In this document: positions 11,387 through 25,087 of the stretch, piece by piece
How positions within the stretch are numbered: the first letter of the stretch is position 1
Layout: the number at the start of each line of letters is the position of its first letter
Assembly: GCF_045679555.1 (NCBI RefSeq)
Contig: NC_092115.1
Coordinates: forward strand, 33,235,596 to 33,299,595
From: Salvelinus alpinus
Taxonomy: Eukaryota > Chordata > Actinopteri > Salmoniformes > Salmonidae
Direction of reading: 5' to 3'
Length of the DNA stretch: 64,000 bases
Translations under genes and position numbers: made by a program
The notes under the pieces: generated by a model
Database searches by the model: none
Seen by the model: only the letters and a program-made list of their open reading frames with translations
What the model was told of the DNA's origin: nothing

Positions 11387-12991
11387 CAGTGGGGAGAACA
11401 AGTATTTGATACACTGACAATTTTGCAGGTTTTCCTACTTACAAAGCATGTAGAGGTCTGTAATTTTTATCATAGGTACACTTCAACTGTGAGAGAAGGA
11501 ATCTAAAACAAAAATCCAGAAAATCACATTGTATGATTTTTAAGTAATTAATTTGCATTTTATTGCATGACATAAGTATTTGATACATCAGAAAAGCAGA
11601 ACTGAATATTTGGTACAGAAACCTTAGTTTGCAATTACAGAGATCATACGTTTCCTGTAGTTCTTGACCAGGTTTGCACACACTGCAGCAGGGATTTTGG
11701 CCCACTCCTCCATACAGACCTTCTCCAGATCCTTCAGGTTTCGGGGCTGTCGCTGGGCAATACGGACTTTCGGCTCCCTCCAAAGATTTTCTATTGGGTT
11801 CAGGTCTGGAGACTGGCTAGGCCACTCCAGGACCTTGAGATGCTTCTTACGGAGCCACTCCTTAGTTGCCCTGGCTGTGTGTTTCGGGTCGTTGTCATGC
11901 TGGAAGACCCAGCCACGACCCATCTTCAATGCTCTTACTGAGGGAAGGAGGTTGTTGGTCAAGATCTCGCAATACATGGCCCCATCCATCCTCCCCTCAA
12001 TACGGTGCAGTCGTCCTGTCCCCTTTGCAGAAAAGCATCCCCAAAGAATGATGTTTCCACCTCCATGCTTCACGGTTGGGATGGTGTTCTTGGGGTTGTA
12101 CTCATCCTTCTATTCCTCCAAACACGGCGAGTGGAGTTTAGAGCAAAAAGCTCTATTTTTGTCTCATCAGACCACATGACCTTCTCCCATTCCTCCTCTG
12201 GATCATCCAGATGGTCATTGGCAAACTTCAGACGGGCCTGGACATGCGCTGGCTTGAGCAGGGGGACCTTGCGTGCGCTGCAGGATTTTAATCCATGACG
12301 GCGTAGTGTGTTACTAATGGTTTTCTTTGAGACTGTGGTCCCAGCTCTCTTCAGGTCATTGACCAGGTCCTGCCGTGTAGTTCTGGGCTGATCCCTCACA
12401 TTCCTCATGATCATTGATGCCCCACGAGGTGAGATCTTGCATGGAGCCCCAGACCGAGGGTGATTGACCGTCATCTTGAACTTCTTCCATTTTCTAATAA
12501 TTGTGCCAACAGTTGTTGCCTTCTCACCAAGCTGCTTGGCTATTGTCCTGTAGCCCATCCCAGCCTTGTACAGGTCTACAATTTATCCCTGATGTCCTTA
12601 CACAGCTCTCTGGTCTTGGCCATTGTGGAGAGGTTGGAGTCTGTTTGATTGAGTGTGTGGACAGGTGTCTTTTATACAGGTAACGAGTTCAAACAGGTGC
12701 AGTTAATACAGGTAATGAGTGGAGAACAGGAGGGCTTCTTAAAGAAAAACTAACAGGTCTGTGAGAGCCGGAATTCTTACTGGTTGGTAGGTGATCAAAT
12801 ACTTATGTCATGCAATAAAATGCAAATTAATTACTTAAAAATCATACAATGTGATTTTCTGGATTTTTGTTTTAGATTCCGTCTCTCACAGTTGAAGTGT
12901 ACCTATGATAAAAATGACAGACCTCTACATGCTTTGTAAGTAGGAAAACCTGCAAAATCGGCAGTGTATCAAATACTTGTTCTCCCCACTG
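11387..12991 (-). mobile_element. Tc1-like element, complete ends, TSD TA
   Basis: The ends CAGTGGGGAGAACAAGTATT (left) and its inverted counterpart AATACTTGTTCTCCCCACTG (right) are flanked by TA (11385-11386 and 12992-12993). The element is 1605 bp, the usual Tc1 size, and has a transposase on the minus strand. Inner parts of the inverted repeats extend for about 200 bp. It sits inside the hAT element. Confidence 0.9.
11624..12623 (-). pseudogene. Tc1 transposase, nearly complete but frameshifted
   Basis: The start codon region at 12621-12623 reads [15 protein letters not shown] and then hits a stop through a small deletion. A long frame (12558-12070) gives the paired-type helix-turn-helix region, the GRPR-like SGAP linker and [10 protein letters not shown] with the first catalytic Asp. 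A second frame (12073-11624) contains [10 protein letters not shown] (second Asp) and [10 protein letters not shown] (catalytic Glu), so the DD34E triad is intact. Two frame breaks (near 12580 and 12075) prevent a full protein. Product, if intact, would cut and paste Tc1 DNA at TA sites in the nucleus. Confidence 0.9.
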
Positions 12992-13290
12992 TATATCATT
13001 GAGTTAATAAAGCCGCATACAAACATGGTCTCTTTTTTGTTTTTTTGAGTAAGGCAGCTCCAAAATGTTGGAAATTGGAAATTCAGCCTCGCTCAATGCT
13101 TTCTGCGGTGGTGGGGCAAGCCAGCAGAAAATAGGAGCATTGCGCTGTGATTGGCTCAGTGTTGTGTCACTCATGGGGACAATACGTCACCGCCAAGTGT
13201 AAGTCCTTAGTAAGGGTAGACATAAACAATTCAAGGCCTTTGGGTCCTGCCATAGAGTTACATTATTACTGCCCTTCCAAGAAGGCTTAA

Positions 13291-13653
13291 TGTCACACCC
13301 TGACCTTAAAGAGCCTTTTTATGTCTCTATTTGGTTTGGTCAGGGTGTGATTTGGGGTGGGCATTCTATGTTTTTGTTTTCTATGATTTTGTATTTCTAT
13401 GTTTTGGCCGGGTATGGTTCTCGATCAGGGACAGCTGTCTATCGTTGTCTCTGATTGGGAACCATACTTAGGCAGCCCTTTTTCCCACATGTCTTTGTGG
13501 GTAGTTGTCTTTGTTAGTGGCACTATAGCCGAAGTTAAGCTTCACGGTCGTTTCCTTGTTTTCTTGTTTTGTTGGCGACATTTCTATAAATAAAAAGGAA
13601 AATGTACGCTCACCACGCTGCACCTTGGTCCACTTCCAGCAACGTCCGTGACA
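13291..13653 (+). mobile_element. Solo LTR, TSD CTTAA
   Basis: TGTCACACCCTGACC to CGTCCGTGACA, 363 bp, flanked by perfect CTTAA at 13286-13290 and 13654-13658. It contains a late AATAAA-type signal (ATAAATAAAAAGG near 13588). Nested in the hAT element. Same family style as the LTRs at 6417 and 25674. Confidence 0.85.
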
Positions 13654-14759
13654 CTTAAGGTCATTGGCCACGGACAAAATGACGTCAAATCACGTAATAT
13701 GTACAGTAGCTTTGACTGACATGTCAAAATCTTACCTTCAAAATCTTAGCTAGCAGGCATCATCATGAATCAAGTCGACAGTCTATTGGAAAATCCTTTT
13801 TAAACCTTGTCATATGAAGAGAAATAATGAAGAGAAATTATAGATAAGACGTTTCAGTGCTCATCGGCCATTGGACTGAAACATTACACAACAAGTTGGA
13901 AATCGACAATTCAACAATGAGTGATTTGGAAGGAATCGGTGACAATGCAGCTAACTGCAAGCATTGCAACTGGGAAGTCAGGAATAAGCAAGCTCAGACT
14001 GGGAAAATATGTTTTGAATGATCATCCAACTTGGAATTGTAAATCCGGCCTCTTTTTCTTTGATGACAAAATATGTATACTGTAACTGAGAAAGTAATAC
14101 TAAGTGTATGTTGTGCAGTAACCTGCCCATGTGCTTCACCCTAATAATATGGTCTATTTTCACCTCTTAATTTCGCCTACTGTTTTGACTCGGTGGTGCA
14201 CATGCAGCCTTCAACCTTTTTTTGAGAAATGTAATCATTGAATATTGTAAGAGCTTTCATTGTCTGCTTACATGCCCCCTTTATTTATCCTACGGTTCTG
14301 ACTTGCTGTACAGGGAGAATGCTGTAAGGACGGCCCATGTTCTGATTTCTGTCGCTGTACATTTCAAAAGTGCTGAACAAATAGTTATACTGTCTACGTC
14401 TGTCCTGGCTCGCTCATTAATGTCTTAATCGAAATTGCAGATTGCCTCTTATCTGCTTGTCGTCCCCTTATGCCATAGTTTGTACATCTCAACAGCCATA
14501 TCAGCTATGTATTTTTAAAAGGCAGTAAATGAGGCTGAAGGAACTGTTTCGCTGCCAGATAAGGCTGCCAGATAGCTAGGTGTAGCGGTGGTAAGGTGTT
14601 GGGACTGCTGTTGGGACAGCTTTATGTAGACCCTAACAGTTTCTGGGAACCGTTTGTCACCGTTATAGTGCAATTAATGTATTGTTTAGTGTTGTGTTGT
14701 GTAGTGTAGTGGCTTTGCTGGCATGCATCCCACAAGATTTAAATGCTAAAATCCCACTG

Positions 14760-15382
14760 CTACTGAGGATAAGAGACTTCCAGCACTGGGTGTCTGCCCA
14801 TTGTCTGTGTACATGGCGTCACCTCAATCGTCAGAAAATGTGACCTCTGCTTGTCCCTCGGCTCTTTGTCACTGGAAGAGTCTCTTGATCTTCATTTCTG
14901 GCAGTCCCATACGGGTAGTGGCAATGAGGAAGGTGGTGATGACAGATGCATCACTCACAGGCTGTGGCGCAGTTCACGAGGGGAATGCAATAAACGGAGC
15001 GGAGACCCCACAACTCCACATTACTCACATAAATTACCTCAAATTGTTGACAGTGTTTCTTTCGCTGAGACACTTTCGACCCTCCCTTCGGAATTGTTAT
15101 GTCTTGATCAGAACGGACAATACGACTGTGGTGGCTTACATCAACCGCCGGGGTGGCACTCGCTCCCTGCGCTTACACAGACTATCCGTAAGGATTATTC
15201 TGTTGAGCAGAGCATACCTACTTTCACTACATGCAACTCATGTCCCAGGCATACTAAACGTAGGAGCGGACTTATTGTCCAGAGGGAATCCCCATCACCA
15301 GGAATGGAGACTCCATCCCCAAGTGCTGAAACACTTCTTCTCCTCTAAGCCTCATACTCCCCACTTTAGTCTGAGTGAGTGA
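14760..15382 (+). pseudogene. DIRS-like RNase H domain
   Basis: After the hAT duplication the frame reads RDFQHWVSAHCL, the connection to RNase H. Then follow VVMTDASLTGCGAVHEG (first catalytic Asp), INYLKLLTVFLSLRHF (the Glu position of the family reads L/K-L-L context), VLIRTDNTTVVAYINRRGG (second Asp) and HVPGILNVGADLLSRG (terminal Asp block). The open stretch is 14801-15382. It ends shortly before the MITE at 15391. A frame shift lies near 14830-14920, because part of the sequence before the TDAS block reads in another frame. Confidence 0.8.
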
Positions 15383-15390
15383 GCTGCATG

Positions 15391-15957
15391 CAGTCGTGTG
15401 AAGTACTTAAGTAAAAATACTTAAGTAGTTTTTTACTAGTACTTCACTAGTACTTTACTATTTATATTTTTGACAACTTTTACTTTTACTCCACTACATT
15501 CCTAAAGAAAATAATGTGAAAATACTCGTTACATTTTGAATGCTTAGCAGGAGAGGAAAATGGTCTAATTCACGCACTTAAAGAGAAAATCCCTGGTCGT
15601 CCCTACTGCATCTGATCTGGCGGTCTCATTAAACACAAATGCTTCGTTTGTAAATTATGTCTGAGTGTTGGAGTGTGCCCCTGGCTATCCGTAAATATAA
15701 ATAACAAGAAAATCGCAGCATCTGGTTTTCTGGATATAAGGAATTTGAAACGATTTATACTTTTACCTTTACTTTTGATGCTTAAGTATAATTTAGCAAT
15801 TACATTTACTTTTGATACTTAAGTATATTTAAAACCAAATACTTTTTTACTTAAGTAGGATTTTAGTGGGTGACTTTCACTTATACTTGAGTAATTTTCT
15901 ATAAAGGTATCTTTACTTTTACTCAAGTATGAAAATTGGGCACTTTTTCCACTACTT
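15391..15957. mobile_element. hAT MITE, TSD GCTGCATG
   Basis: A short palindrome-like element rich in TACTTAAGTA motifs, beginning CAGTCGTGTGAAGTACTTAA and ending with a TTTTTCCACTACTT form, flanked by perfect GCTGCATG (15383-15390 and 15958-15965). It has no coding capacity. The type is common in fish genomes. Inserted in the DIRS element between RNase H and recombinase. Confidence 0.8.
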
Positions 15958-15965
15958 GCTGCATG

Positions 15966-16266
15966 CACTGTCAATTCACCATTTCTGCCTACAGTTTTCC
16001 CGGGGTTTTTCCAAAGTTTTCTTGTTGCCCAACCCGCCTTTATTCTTAAGGTCAGAGGTAATGACAATTGTCTCGGCTTGGAGCTTGTGGCTTTCCACCT
16101 GTTGACCTTTCCCTTATTTGGAAGAAGAGCGTCTCTACCGTTTCTGTCCAGTACACGCATTGCACATTTACTATGATAGAACGAGAGCTTTGCCGAACAG
16201 CGACCAACTCTTTGTGTGCTGGTCACCGCCCTGCAATGTTATCACATTGGATTGTGGAAGCTATTA
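15966..16266 (+). pseudogene. DIRS-like tyrosine recombinase, first part
   Basis: A degraded segment reads RLGACGFPPVDLSLIWKKSV and then RELCRTATNSLC followed by LSHWIVEAI, which is the DIRS recombinase stretch just before the catalytic R-x-x-H block. It is cut by the Tc1 element at TA 16267-16268 and continues at 20162. Assignment rests on family resemblance and on its position between DIRS RNase H and the recombinase end. Confidence 0.65.
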
Positions 16267-16529
16267 TACTGAACAAAAATATAAACGCAACATGTAAAGT
16301 CTTGGTTTCATGAGCTGAAATAAAAGATCCCCAAAATGTTCCATACACACAAAAAGCTTATTTCTCTCGAAGTTTGTGCACACATTTCTTTACATCCCTG
16401 TTAGTGAGCATTTCTCCTTTGCCAAGAAAATCCTTCCACCTGACAGGTATGGCATATCAAGAAGCTGATTAAACAGCAAGATCATTACACATGTGCACCT
16501 TGTGCAGGGAACAATAAAAGGACACTCCA

Positions 16530-17250
16530 AAATGTGCAGTTTTGACAAAATGTCTCAAGTTTTGAGGAAGTTTGCAATTGGCATGCTCACTGCAGGAATG
16601 TCCACTAGAGCTGTTGCCAGATAATTGAATGTTCATGTCTCTACCATAAGCCGCCTCCAACGTCGTTTTAAAGAATTTGGCAGTACGTCCAACCCGCCTC
16701 ACAACCGCAGACCACATGTAATCACTCCAGCCCAGGACCTCCACATCCAGCTTCTTCACCTGCCAGGATCGTCTGAGACCAGCCACCCAGACAGCTGATG
16801 AAACTGTGGGTTTGCACAACCAAAGAATTTCTGCACAAACTGTCAGAAACCATCTCACGGAAGTTCATCTGCATGCTCGTCGTCCTCATCCGGGTCTTGA
16901 CCTGACTGCAGTTCGGCGTCGTAACCGACTTCAGTGGGCAAATGCTCACCTTCGATGGCCACTGGCATGCTGGAGAAGTGTGCTCTTCACAGATCAATCT
17001 CGGTTTCAACTGTATGTCAGGTATGGCATCTTGTGGTCGAGCTGTTTGCTGATGTCATAGTTGTGAACAGAGTGCCCCAAGGTGTCAGTGGAGTTATGAT
17101 ATGGGCAGGCGTAAGCAACGGACACTGAACACAGTTGCATTTTATTGATTTTATTGCAATTTGAATGCACAGAGATACCGTGACGAGATCCAGAGGTCCG
17201 TTGTCGTGCCATTCATCCACCGCCATCACATCATGTTTCAGCAGCTGAAA
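16530..17250 (+). pseudogene. Transposase remnant of the second Tc1 family
   Basis: Broken frames give the DNA-binding part (KFAIGMLTAGMS, then FKEFGSTSNPPHNRRP) and, at 16806-17060, QRISAQTVRNHL followed by RRNRLQWANAH and SVLFTDQSRFQLY with the first catalytic Asp. The remaining catalytic blocks are decayed or displaced by the insertion at 17281; the segment just right of it in the intact family appears at 19803 (HPLSM... in a broken frame). Non-functional. Confidence 0.75.
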
Positions 17251-17780
17251 ATGTCCCAGTTCTTCCATGGCCTGCATACAGGCTCGTGCGGTGGAGGAAA
17301 TCTTCGTGGGCTATACTCAGCCTTGTCTCAGGGTAGTAAGTTGGTGGTCTGTTGACCCCTCTAGTGGTATGGGGGCTGTGCTTTGGCAAAGTGGGTGGGG
17401 TTATATCCTGCCTGGCTGGCCCTGTCCGGGGGTATCGTCTGACGGGGTCACAGTGTCCCCCGACACGCCCCTATCTCAGCATCCAGTATCTATGATGCAA
17501 TAGTCTATGTGCCAGGGGGCTAGGGTCAGTCTGTTATATCTGGTGTAATTCTCCTGTCTTATCTGGTGTCCTGTATGTTAAGTATGCTCCCTCTAATTCT
17601 ATATCTCCCTTTCACCCTAAGCCCTAGGACCATGCCTCAGGACTACCTGGAATGATGGCTCCTGGCTATCCCGAGTCCACCTGGTCGTACTGCTGCTTCA
17701 GTTTCAACTGTTCTGCCACCGGCTGTGGAACCCTAACGTGTTCAGCGGACGTGCTACCTTGTCCCGGTCCTGCTGTTTTC

Positions 17781-19047
<1,267 letters not shown>

Positions 19048-19434
19048 AACTTCTGAATGCTCGGCTATGAAAAGCCATCTGACATTTAGTCCTGAGGTAC
19101 TGACCTGTTGCACCTTCTGCAACCACTGTGATTATTATTCGACCCTGCTGGTCATCTATTAACTTTGACCATCTTGAAGAAAAGTCTGGCCTTAATGGCC
19201 ATGTACTCTTATAATCTCCACCCAACTCAGCCAGAAGAGGACTGGCCTCCCCTCGGAGCCTGGCTCCTCTCTAGGTTTCTTCCTAGGTTCCCTAGGAGTT
19301 TTTCCTAGCCATGCTTCTACATCTGCATTGCTTGCTGTATGGGGTTTTAGGTTGGGTTTCTGTATAGCACTTTGTGACATCTGCTGATGTAACAAGGGCT
19401 TTATAAATACATTTGATTGATTAATTGATGTCAC

Positions 19435-19802
19435 TGTCACGACTTCCGCCGAAGTCGGCTCCTCTCCTTGTTCGGCAGCGTTCGGCGATCGACGTCAACG
19501 GCTTTCTAGCCATCGCCGCTCCATTTTTCATATATCCATTTGTCTTGTCTTGTTTCCATACACACCTGGTTTTCATTTCCCCAATCAATCTACTTGTATT
19601 TAACCCTCTGTTTCCCATCATGTTTTGTGTGTAATTGTTTCATGTTATGTGGTGTTAGTTTACACGCTTTACTTTTATGTTCCGTTTTTTGAGCACGTTT
19701 GATTTATGTAGTGCTCTCGTTTTTGGAACTATAATAAAAGTGCGCCTGTTCATTATACTCTGCTCTCCTGCACCTGACTTCGCCTCCAATACACCATTGA
19801 CA
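19435..19802 (+). mobile_element. Solo gypsy LTR, TSD GTCAC
   Basis: TGTCACGACTTCCGCCGAAG to CACCATTGACA, 368 bp, flanked by perfect GTCAC (19430-19434 and 19803-19807). It contains TATTTAACCC (TATA-like) and AATAAAAGTG (poly-A signal region). It is the same family as the 3' LTR at 6218-6952, so it belongs to the chromodomain gypsy group. Internal sequence is gone, as after LTR-LTR recombination. Confidence 0.9.
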
Positions 19803-20161
19803 GTCACCCATTGAGTATGTTTGTGATGCTCTGGATTGATGTGTATGACAGCGTGTTCCAGTTCCCGCCAATATCCAGCAACTTTGCACAGCCATTGAAG
19901 AGGAGTGGTCAACATTCCACAGGCCACATTCAACAGCCTAATCAACTCTATGCTGAGGATAGTGGTCTCATCAGATACTGACTGGTTTTCTGATCGACAC
20001 GCCTACCTTTGTATGTGTGACCAACAGATGCATATCTGTATTCCCAGTCATACGAAATCCATAGATTAGGACCTCATGAATTTATTTAAATTGACTGATT
20101 TCCTTATATGAACTGTGACTCAGTAAAATCTGTTGCATCTTGCATTTATCTTTTTGTGTAG

Positions 20162-20391
20162 TAGCAAGGGGTTACACCCTCCGGAGGGCCTTAGGGTCTG
20201 TGGGCTCACTCCACCAGTGGTATGGCTAACTCTTGGGCACTGTTCAAGGGCATCTCTTTACAAGAGATTTGCGGTGCGGCTTGTTGGTCATTCCCTCATA
20301 CTTTTATGAAGTTCTACCAGCTAGACGTCACTGCACCTTCTTTGGCACATACTGACTTCAGTGTCAGGCCTCTGAGGGTTGACACGTTGAG
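20162..20391 (+). pseudogene. DIRS-like tyrosine recombinase, C-terminal part
   Basis: The frame reads VARGYTLRRALGSV, MANSWALFKGISLQEICGAA and WSFPHTFMKFYQLDVTAPSL. This is the recombinase end of fish DIRS elements, including the F-x-x-F-Y block that holds the catalytic Tyr. It resumes exactly after the Tc1 duplication TA. A stop at about 20216 breaks it from the upstream piece. Confidence 0.75.
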
Positions 20392-20440
20392 ACTAGCTGG
20401 CTTCGGAGGTCCGTATAATAAAGATTTCTCTCACTTGATT

Positions 20441-20755
20441 ACAATTTCCCCAACAATATGCACATTCTATAGATACTGTATATATATGTACCATTTTCTA
20501 CATTTACTACAAATCAGCCCTAATTACATTTTCTATTCTGTTTCTAAAGGCAAAAAATGTGCTTCTCTTCGGAATTGATGTGAAAAAGTTGCCTTGATCA
20601 TCTGAATGCTCAGTTTTACATTGTGCCATTGAAATTCACTCTTAAGGCAACGCAAAATGTATAAAACACCTGACTCAAAGTAGTAATCTTATGCATGGCT
20701 AACCTAGATGAAATAACATTGTTTCATTACACACCATTCACTATTCATGTATGTA
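20441..20755. other. No feature seen
   Basis: AT-rich sequence between the DIRS remnant and the next Tc1; it may include the DIRS 3' end, but no terminal repeat was identified. Confidence 0.4.
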
Positions 20756-22520
20756 CAGTGCATTCGGAAAGTATTCAGACCCCTTAACTTTTTCCACATT
20801 TTGTTACGTTACAGCCTTATTCTAAACTGGATTAAATTGTTGTTGTTTTTCCTCATCAATCTACACACAATACCCCATAATGACAAAGCAAAAACTGTTT
20901 TTTAGAAACTTTTGCAGATTCATAAAAAAAATAACAATAATAAAATTAATTATCACATTTACATAAGTATTCAGACTCTTTACTCAGTACTTTGTTGAAG
21001 CACCTTTGGCAGTGATTACAGCTTCGAGTCTTCTTGGTATGACGCTACAAGCTTGGCACACCTGTACGTGGGGAGGTCCTTCCATTCTTCTCTGCAGATC
21101 CTCAAGTTCTGTCAGGTTGGATGGAAAGTGTCGCTGCACAACTATTTTCAGGTCTCTCCAGAGATGTTTGATCGGGTTCAAGTCCGGGCTGTGACTGGGC
21201 CACTCAAGGAAATTTAGAGACTTGTCCCTAAGCCACTCCTGCGTTGTCTCGGCTGTGTTCTTAGGGTCCTGTTGGAAGGTGAACCTTTGCCCCAGTCTGA
21301 GGTTCTGAGCGCGCTGGAGCAGGTTTTCATCAAGGATCTCTCTGTACTTTGCTCCGTTTATCCTTTCCTCAATCCTGACTTGTCTGCCAGTCCCTGTCGC
21401 TGAAAAACATTGACCACAGGATGATACTGCCACCACCATGCTTCACCGTAGGGATTGTGCCAGGTTTCCTCCAGACGTGACGCTTGGCATTCAGTCCAAA
21501 GAGTTCAATCTTGGTTTCATCAGACCAGAGAGTCTTGTTTCTCATGGTCTGAGAGTCCTTTAGGTGCATTTTGGCAAACTCCAAGCATGTTGTCATATGC
21601 CTTTTACTGAGAAGTGGCTTCTGTCTGGACACTCTACCATAAAGTCCTGATTGGTGGAGTGCTACAGAGATGGTTGACTTTCTGGAAGTATCTCCCATCT
21701 CCACAGAGGAACTCTGGAACTCTGGAGTGACCATTGGGTTCATGGTAACCTCCCTGACCAAGGCCTTTCTCCCCCGATTGCTCAGTTTGGCTGGGCGGCC
21801 AGCTCTAGGAAGAGTCTTGGTGATTCCAAACTTCTTCCATTTAAGAATGAGGGAGGCCACTGTGTTATTGGGGACCTTCCATGCTGCAGACATGTTTTGG
21901 TGCCCTTCCCCAGATCTGTGCCTCAACACAATCATGTCTCGGATCTCTATGGACAATTCCTTCAACCTCATGGCTTGGTTTTTGCTCTGACATGCACTGT
22001 CAACTGTGGGACCTTATAAAGACAGGTGTGTGCCTTTCCAAATCATGTCCAATCAATTGAATTTACCACAGCTGGACTCCTAGCAACATCTCAAGGATGA
22101 TCAATGGAAACAGGATGCACCCGAGCTCAATTTCGAGGTATCATAGCAAAGGGTCTGAATACTTATGTTTTTATTTTTAATAAATTTGTAGATCTGCAGA
22201 GAAGAATGGGAGAAACTCCCTAAGTACAGATGTGCCAAGCTTGTAGTGTCATACCCAAGAAGACCCGAAGCTGTAATAGCTGTCAAAGGTGCTTCAAGTA
22301 CTGAGTAAAGGGTCTGAATACTTATGTAAATGTGATATTTCAGCTTTTTTTTTTTACACATTTGCAAAAATGTCTATAAACCAGTTTTTGCTCTGTCATT
22401 ATGGGGTATTGTGTGTAAATTGATGAGGAAAAACAACAATTGAATCCATTTTAGAATAAGGCTGTAACGTTACAAAATGTGGAAAAAGTCAAGGGGTCTG
22501 ACTACTTTCCGAATACACTG
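20756..22520 (-). mobile_element. Tc1-like element with about 330-bp inverted arms
   Basis: Both ends read CAGTG(C/T)ATTCGGAAAGTA and are flanked by TA (20754-20755, 22521-22522). The left arm (20756 to about 21097) includes the end of the transposase gene, and the right arm (about 22193-22520) is an inverted copy of the same end, including the codons for the transposase C-terminus. The normal right end of this family is thus replaced by a second copy of the left end. Size is 1765 bp. A recombination or gap-repair event is the likely origin. Confidence 0.85.
20984..21971 (-). pseudogene. Tc1 transposase, frameshifted, catalytic Glu changed to Lys
   Basis: From the start at 21971 (MRLKELSIEIRDMIVLRHRS) the frame is open for 200 codons and carries the helix-turn-helix region, the GRPAKLS linker and [10 protein letters not shown] (first Asp). 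A frameshift near 21400 leads to a second frame (21439-20984) with FTFQQDPKNTAE, where the second Asp is present but two residues are missing from the block, and PDLNPIKHLW, where the catalytic Glu is Lys. Either change alone would be expected to inactivate the enzyme. Confidence 0.9.
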
Positions 22521-25087
22521 TATGTCTGAGCTGGACATCCAGAATAAGCAAATTGCGACATTGCAGCGTATCTTGGAAGGGTCGCACTCTAAGACCTTTT
22601 CCTTTTCCACTCCTCAGCCTGGTCGTCGTGCCACTGCCTCGCCACTTCTTCGCCACTGCCTCGCCATTGTGTCGACACTCTCTGACTGACTGGCCAGGGC
22701 AGCCCTGCAATTACCCCTCCTAGCGAAGCCACGTTTCCCCTCCCATCTCACCCGCCCTTCCCATCCAGCTCTACAGAGATGATGGAATCCACCCCAACCA
22801 TCTAGGAGCCTGGACCCTCTCTTCATATTTTAAGGCTGAGTTAAGATATTGACTCAGAGACTGACCAAGCCTCCCTCAGGTAATACCTCCCATCCATTCT
22901 AAGCCTTGTTGTCGTACTGTTGTCTATACTGCCAGAGGTGTTGTCACTTGTAATCTTGTACCCATTTGTTTGAACTCCACTCTTAGATCTGCTATTGTTA
23001 GCTCAAAAGAGGAGAACACTGTGGTCTGCTTACCCAGTACTATTAGTTCAAATTAGAATTTTATAAACTTGAATAACCCCTTGGTTTTCAAATTACGTAG
23101 GGGGCTTGGGCTGTTGCACAAAAGCAACCAAAGCCCATGTAAGTCAGTTTATGACATTTCATCATTGGTTACTCTGAGAGTTCCTCATACTGACATTGGT
23201 TGCGGCTTCAGGCCCTTTGGTGCCATCCTTGGAAAAGTAATTCAAAATTATACTCTCTCCTCTATTACAAATAGGGATAGAACAAATAGTGCAGTTCTAT
23301 GCAATCTTATAGCCATACCAACTATATCAATATCAACCATTAGACAAGGCCTGCAACCACCTATTCAACATAGCTTGTTTGAGTTGGCGACTCCATGTGA
23401 CTTTAAATATCATAAAGGACTTGGGTAGATGCATCTGAACATTGGGAGCTTAGTTCCTTAATTGGATTACATCAAGATCTGGGCTATGCAGACAAATCCG
23501 GACATTTTGGTATTGACTGAAACTTGGTTTTCTGGGGGCATTCTGGACTCTGGTATTAATATTGAGGGTTATAATGTGTTCAGAGCTGACAGACAGGGTA
23601 GAGGTGGTTGAGTGGCCATTCTTATGAAAAATAATTAACTGAATTCCATTTACCTTGCCAAAATGTTTTTATACTGTATTTAAGTCTGTCTGTTATAGGG
23701 GTCTTAGTGCACTCAAGAAGTTAACTAGTTTGTTGTCTTATTTTACTAAATCAGAAGTTATTATCCTGGGTGACCTAAATTATGGTTGTGAAATGCAGGC
23801 TTCAGACAATCTAAAAGACATGTGTAATGATCTAAACCTAACCCAGCTGCTTACTAAGCCTACACGGCCCAACCTTACAGATCCTTCAAACTCAACTCTG
23901 ATAGATCCTATTCTAACGAGTACACCAGAGAAATATGGTTCTACTGGTGTCCCCGGCCATCACCATTAGTGACCATTGCCCAGTTGTTAGTGTTACAGAT
24001 GTGAGCATAGAAACATCTAAGCCTTGTGCCATCACAAAGAGGAACTTTAAAAACTTCAGTGAACAGGCTTTGTTACATGATCTTTATTTTAGTGACCTTG
24101 ATTGTATTTCAGCTATCCCTGAACCTGATTCAGCTTTCAGCCTCTTTTCAGATGTCTTCAATACTATTGTGAATAATCATGGTCCTTTAAAAAAAACAAA
24201 GGGTTAAAGGTAGGTCGAATGCCTGGTACACCCCCGAGTTATCAGAAGTCATTCATAAAAGAGATGATGCTTGGGTCAAGGCAAGGAACACAGGCTTAGG
24301 CCCGGACTGGCAAGCTTTTAAGCAACTGAGGAATCATTGTGTAAGACAAATTAGAAAGGCTAAATCTGATTATGTATCCTCTCTTTCGGATTGTAATGGG
24401 AACCTAGCTAAATTCTAGAATACTGTCAAATCCCTGAAGTGTTCTACTTCCTCATCTCTGCCACAACAAATTAATTCAAACACCGGACTCATTAAAGGAA
24501 ATATTGTCATCATTGATGCATTTAATCACCATTTTATTTAAGCAGGCTTTCTCTTTGAAAGAACTTCTAAGCCTATTCAGAATGATACTGGGCTGGATGC
24601 TGATAGGGGAAACTTGCTGAATGATCAGAGAAATTATAGTCAAAGCTTTTCTTTTAGGCTATTTACAGAAAGAAATGAGTGGATGATTTGCTAGCAATAG
24701 ACAACAAGAAATCCACAGGGGCCGACCAATTGGATCCTGGTCTGCTTAAGTGTGCAGCGCCCATCATTGTTGGCTCAATAACCCACATTTTTTAAATTTA
24801 ATATTGTTATCAGAAAATATTCCAAAAGTATGGAAATCAGCTATTATCCTGCCACTCCATAAGGGTGGGGATAGTAGTGATGTTAATAATTGTCGCCCCA
24901 TTACAAGGCTTCCGTGTCTAGCTAAGATTCTAGAATCCTTGGTAAATGTACAACTTTGCTCTTTTTTGATCTGAGGAATGTATTTTGAATGTAAACCAAT
25001 CAGGGTTTAGGCCTGGGCATAGAACTAGTACAGCAACCACTTTAGTTGTTGATCTTGTCAATGCTTCACACACTAAAATGAAATGTG

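Larger units (their letters stand above)
11213..14759. mobile_element. hAT-type element, 3547 bp, TSD CTACTGAG
   Basis: The termini CAGTGGCGAC and TCCCACTG (imperfectly inverted) are flanked by perfect 8-bp duplications CTACTGAG at 11205-11212 and 14760-14767, the hAT signature. The internal sequence (11220-11385, 12994-13290, 13659-14750) has no transposase I can recognise, so this is a non-autonomous or decayed copy. It received a Tc1 element (11387-12991) and a solo LTR (13291-13653). The insertion interrupts the DIRS reading frame between RT and RNase H, which dates it after the DIRS element. Confidence 0.8.
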
